NCBI RefSeq assembly: GCF_036346595.1
Contig: NZ_CP107834.1
Coordinates: 4,712,001-4,776,000 of the forward strand
Source of the DNA: Streptomyces sp. NBC_00525
Lineage (GTDB): Bacteria; Actinomycetota; Actinomycetes; Streptomycetales; Streptomycetaceae
Length of the DNA: 64,000 nt
Reading direction: 5' to 3'
Shown here: positions 62,116 to 64,000 of the stretch, one piece after another
Numbering within the stretch: the stretch's first letter is position 1
How the letters are laid out: the number at the start of each line of letters is the position of its first letter
The notes under the pieces: model-generated
Databases searched by the model: none
Seen by the model: only the letters and a program-made list of their open reading frames with translations
What the model was told of the DNA's origin: nothing
Made by a program: the position numbers and the translations under genes

Positions 62116-63516
62116 GTGCGTGATTACTTGCTGACACTCTGCGTCACGGCCGCTGTGACCTATCTGCTCACCGGTCCGGTGCGCAAGTTCGCCATCGCGG
62201 TCGGGGCGATGCCCGCGATCCGCGCGCGCGACGTCCACCGGGAACCGACGCCGAGACTCGGCGGCATCGCCATGTTCGGCGGGCTGTGCGCGGGGCTGAT
62301 CGTCGCGAGCCACCTGGCCAACCTGGACGGTGTCTTCGAGCTGTCCAGCGAGCCGCGGGCGCTGCTCTCCGGGGCGGCCCTGATCTGGCTGATCGGCGTC
62401 CTGGACGACAAGTTCGAGATCGACGCCCTGATCAAGCTCGGCGGGCAGATGCTGGCCGCCGCCGTCATGGTCCTCCAGGGCCTGACGATCCTGTGGCTGC
62501 CGATCCCCGGCGTCGGCACGGTCGCCCTCACCCCGTGGCAGGGCACGCTGCTCACCGTGGCGCTGGTCGTCATCACGATCAACGCGGTCAACTTCGTCGA
62601 CGGTCTGGACGGCCTGGCGGCGGGCATGGTCCTCATCGCCGCCGCCGCGTTCTTCCTGTACACCTACCGGCTCTGGTACGGGCACACCATCGAGGCCGCC
62701 GCCCCGGCGACGCTCTTCGCGGCGATCCTGATGGGCATGTGCCTCGGCTTCCTGCCGCACAACATGCACCCGGCCCGGATCTTCATGGGGGACTCGGGCT
62801 CGATGCTGATCGGCCTGGTGCTGGCGGCCGGCGCGATCTCGGTGACCGGGCAGGTGGACCCGGACACCATGAAGATCTTCGAGGGCAGCGAGCGCCAGGC
62901 GACCCACGCGATGCTCCCGGTGTTCATCCCGCTGCTGCTGCCGCTGACCATCATCGCGATCCCGGCCGCCGACCTGGTGCTGGCGATCGTGCGGCGCACC
63001 TGGAACGGCCAGTCGCCGTTCGCGGCGGACCGGGGCCACCTGCATCACCGGCTGCTCAACATCGGCCACTCGCACAGCCGGTCGGTGCTGATCATGTACT
63101 TCTGGTCGGCGCTGATCGCCTTCGGCGCGGTGGGCTACTCGGTCCACTCGACGTCCCTGTGGATCGTCCTGGTCATCGTCGGGTTGAGCGCGCTGGGCCT
63201 GATCCTGCTCCTGATGCCCCGCTTCACCCCGCGCGCCCCGCGCTGGGCGGAGAGCTTCGTCCCGCCGCGCTACCGTCGCCGCCGGCGCCGGGGGGAGGAT
63301 GCCACCGGAAACGGTGCCGTGGAGGGCCAACAGGGGCCCGTGGACGGCCAGATGGACCCGGCAGGACCCGACGGGCCGCGGGACGGCGGGAACGAGCCGG
63401 AGGGGGCTCCTGCGGCTCCGGTCGCCGCTGGGGTGTCGGGCGTCAACGGAGCGACGGCGATCAGCCATCGTTCGCGTATTTCCGAGCGCCGAGCGGCTGG
63501 TTCCACACGTCGCTGA
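62116..63516 (+). CDS. wecA: MraY/WecA-family glycosyl-phosphate transferase
   Basis: Polytopic membrane enzyme of 466 aa that moves GlcNAc-1-phosphate to a polyprenyl phosphate, starting cell-wall glycopolymer synthesis. About ten helices; active-site motifs LDDKFEID, NFVDGLDGLAAG and the WecA-type RGHLHHRLL. The last about 90 residues are a soluble Gly/Asp/Pro-rich tail. GTG start (VRDYLLTL) after GGGGC; a TAAGGT -10-like box is at 62047-62052. Confidence 0.93.
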   Translation: MRDYLLTLCVTAAVTYLLTGPVRKFAIAVGAMPAIRARDVHREPTPRLGGIAMFGGLCAGLIVASHLANLDGVFELSSEPRALLSGAALIWLIGVLDDKFEIDALIKLGGQMLAAAVMVLQGLTILWLPIPGVGTVALTPWQGTLLTVALVVITINAVNFVDGLDGLAAGMVLIAAAAFFLYTYRLWYGHTIEAAAPATLFAAILMGMCLGFLPHNMHPARIFMGDSGSMLIGLVLAAGAISVTGQVDPDTMKIFEGSERQATHAMLPVFIPLLLPLTIIAIPAADLVLAIVRRTWNGQSPFAADRGHLHHRLLNIGHSHSRSVLIMYFWSALIAFGAVGYSVHSTSLWIVLVIVGLSALGLILLLMPRFTPRAPRWAESFVPPRYRRRRRRGEDATGNGAVEGQQGPVDGQMDPAGPDGPRDGGNEPEGAPAAPVAAGVSGVNGATAISHRSRISERRAAGSTRR

Positions 63517-63563
63517 ACCGGTCGTGGACGGCCATTAGCAGACAAATCGAAAGAGTTCTGCGC

Positions 63564-63593
63564 TCACACGTGCTCGTTAGTCCTCACGTGTGA
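63564..63593. promoter_or_regulatory. Inverted repeat between wecA and atpI
   Basis: Perfect 9-bp arms TCACACGTG and CACGTGTGA with a 12-nt spacer, in the 260-nt gap before the ATP synthase operon. Candidate terminator of wecA or operator for atp genes; no T tract. The rest of the gap contains a possible -10 TACGCT (63724-63729). Confidence 0.45.
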
Positions 63594-63776
63594 CGGCAAG
63601 CACACTTTCTTGGTAAAGACCTCATCAAATAGTTTGTGATACCGTTCACGAAGCCCGGTGACGGAGCCGAAGAACCTGATGTAGCGCGGTTCATCGGCGA
63701 GAAACATCGACTCGAACCGGGCCTACGCTCGTCCATGACGACACTTTGCCCACCCCCTTGCAAGCGGAGCTGCCCC

Positions 63777-64000
63777 ATGCCGTCCAGCGACGTCCGGACT
63801 CTCCTCCAATCCGCCGTACCCACCGCTGCCGCCGGCCTCGTTGCCGCCGCGGTCAGCGCTGGTGTCGCGGGCGGCAAGGGAGCCCTGGGCGCGATCGTCG
63901 GGACGGCCGTGGTCATCCTCTTCATGGGGATCGGCCTTGTGGTCCTGCAGCGGACCGCCAGGTCCTTGCCGCATCTGTTCCAGGCCATGGGGCTGATGCT
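63777..64000 (+). CDS. atpI: ATP synthase protein I (AtpI), partial
   Basis: First gene of the ATP synthase operon, cut off by the window end. Visible part (MPSSDVRTLLQSAVPTAAAGLVAAAVSAGVAGGKG) has two membrane helices and ends in VLQRTARSLPHLFQAMG, as in actinobacterial AtpI. ATG at 63777 has GCGGAGC upstream; an in-frame ATG at 63735 is less likely. AtpI helps assemble the c-ring. Confidence 0.75.
   Translation, partial: MPSSDVRTLLQSAVPTAAAGLVAAAVSAGVAGGKGALGAIVGTAVVILFMGIGLVVLQRTARSLPHLFQAMGLM

Overview
This window is a high-GC actinobacterial chromosome segment and almost certainly comes from a Streptomyces. The evidence is the strong G/C third-position bias, many GTG and TTG starts, a conservon (cvnABCD) operon, a fused E1/E2 2-oxoglutarate dehydrogenase, and the order hom-thrC-thrB-rho-rpmE-prfA-prmC-sua5-PTP-wecA-atpI. 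No phage, IS element or CRISPR array was seen. Most of the window looks like core chromosome.

Layout. 0-6 kb (minus): 2-oxoglutarate dehydrogenase/decarboxylase and an OmpR-type two-component system. 6-11.7 kb (minus): a spermidine-synthase-like protein, then an ECF sigma factor, a zinc-finger anti-sigma-like membrane protein, an ABC ATPase and two membrane proteins with overlapping or near-contiguous ends, then a DUF4259 protein. 11.7-14.4 kb: Lon protease behind a HAIR (HspR) operator. 14-17.8 kb: two exported cell-wall enzymes, a MarR regulator and a PP2C-like protein. 18-23.7 kb: the conservon operon followed by a styrene-monooxygenase-like flavoprotein. 23.7-28 kb (minus): an NlpC/P60 hydrolase and a pseudokinase/beta-propeller membrane protein. 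28-31 kb: a TetR regulator with an AurF-like diiron oxygenase, divergent from an R2/ferritin-like diiron protein. 31-37.5 kb (minus): small lipoprotein, amidase, a SEDS/class B PBP pair, an orphan histidine kinase and its lipoprotein. 37.6-42.3 kb: zinc-ribbon and HEAT-repeat proteins, then NHEJ genes (LigD-type polymerase and Ku, divergent). 42.3-48.6 kb: serine hydroxymethyltransferase behind a ZTP riboswitch, then two dynamin-like GTPases ending next to tRNA-Arg(CCG).

48.8-64 kb (plus): a receiver-only response regulator, an ArgS-derived protein (NrtL), and lysA-hom-thrC-thrB for the aspartate family. Next come rho, rpmE (with a near-perfect SigR promoter), prfA, prmC, sua5, a tyrosine-phosphatase-like gene lacking its nucleophilic Cys, wecA, and the start of the ATP synthase operon (atpI, cut by the window end).

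The most informative regulatory sites are the HAIR box before lon, the SigR promoter before rpmE, the ZTP riboswitch before glyA and the long hairpin between lysA and hom. The least explained loci are the dynamin-like GTPase pair beside tRNA-Arg, the divergent diiron oxygenase pair, and the conservon-linked monooxygenase.
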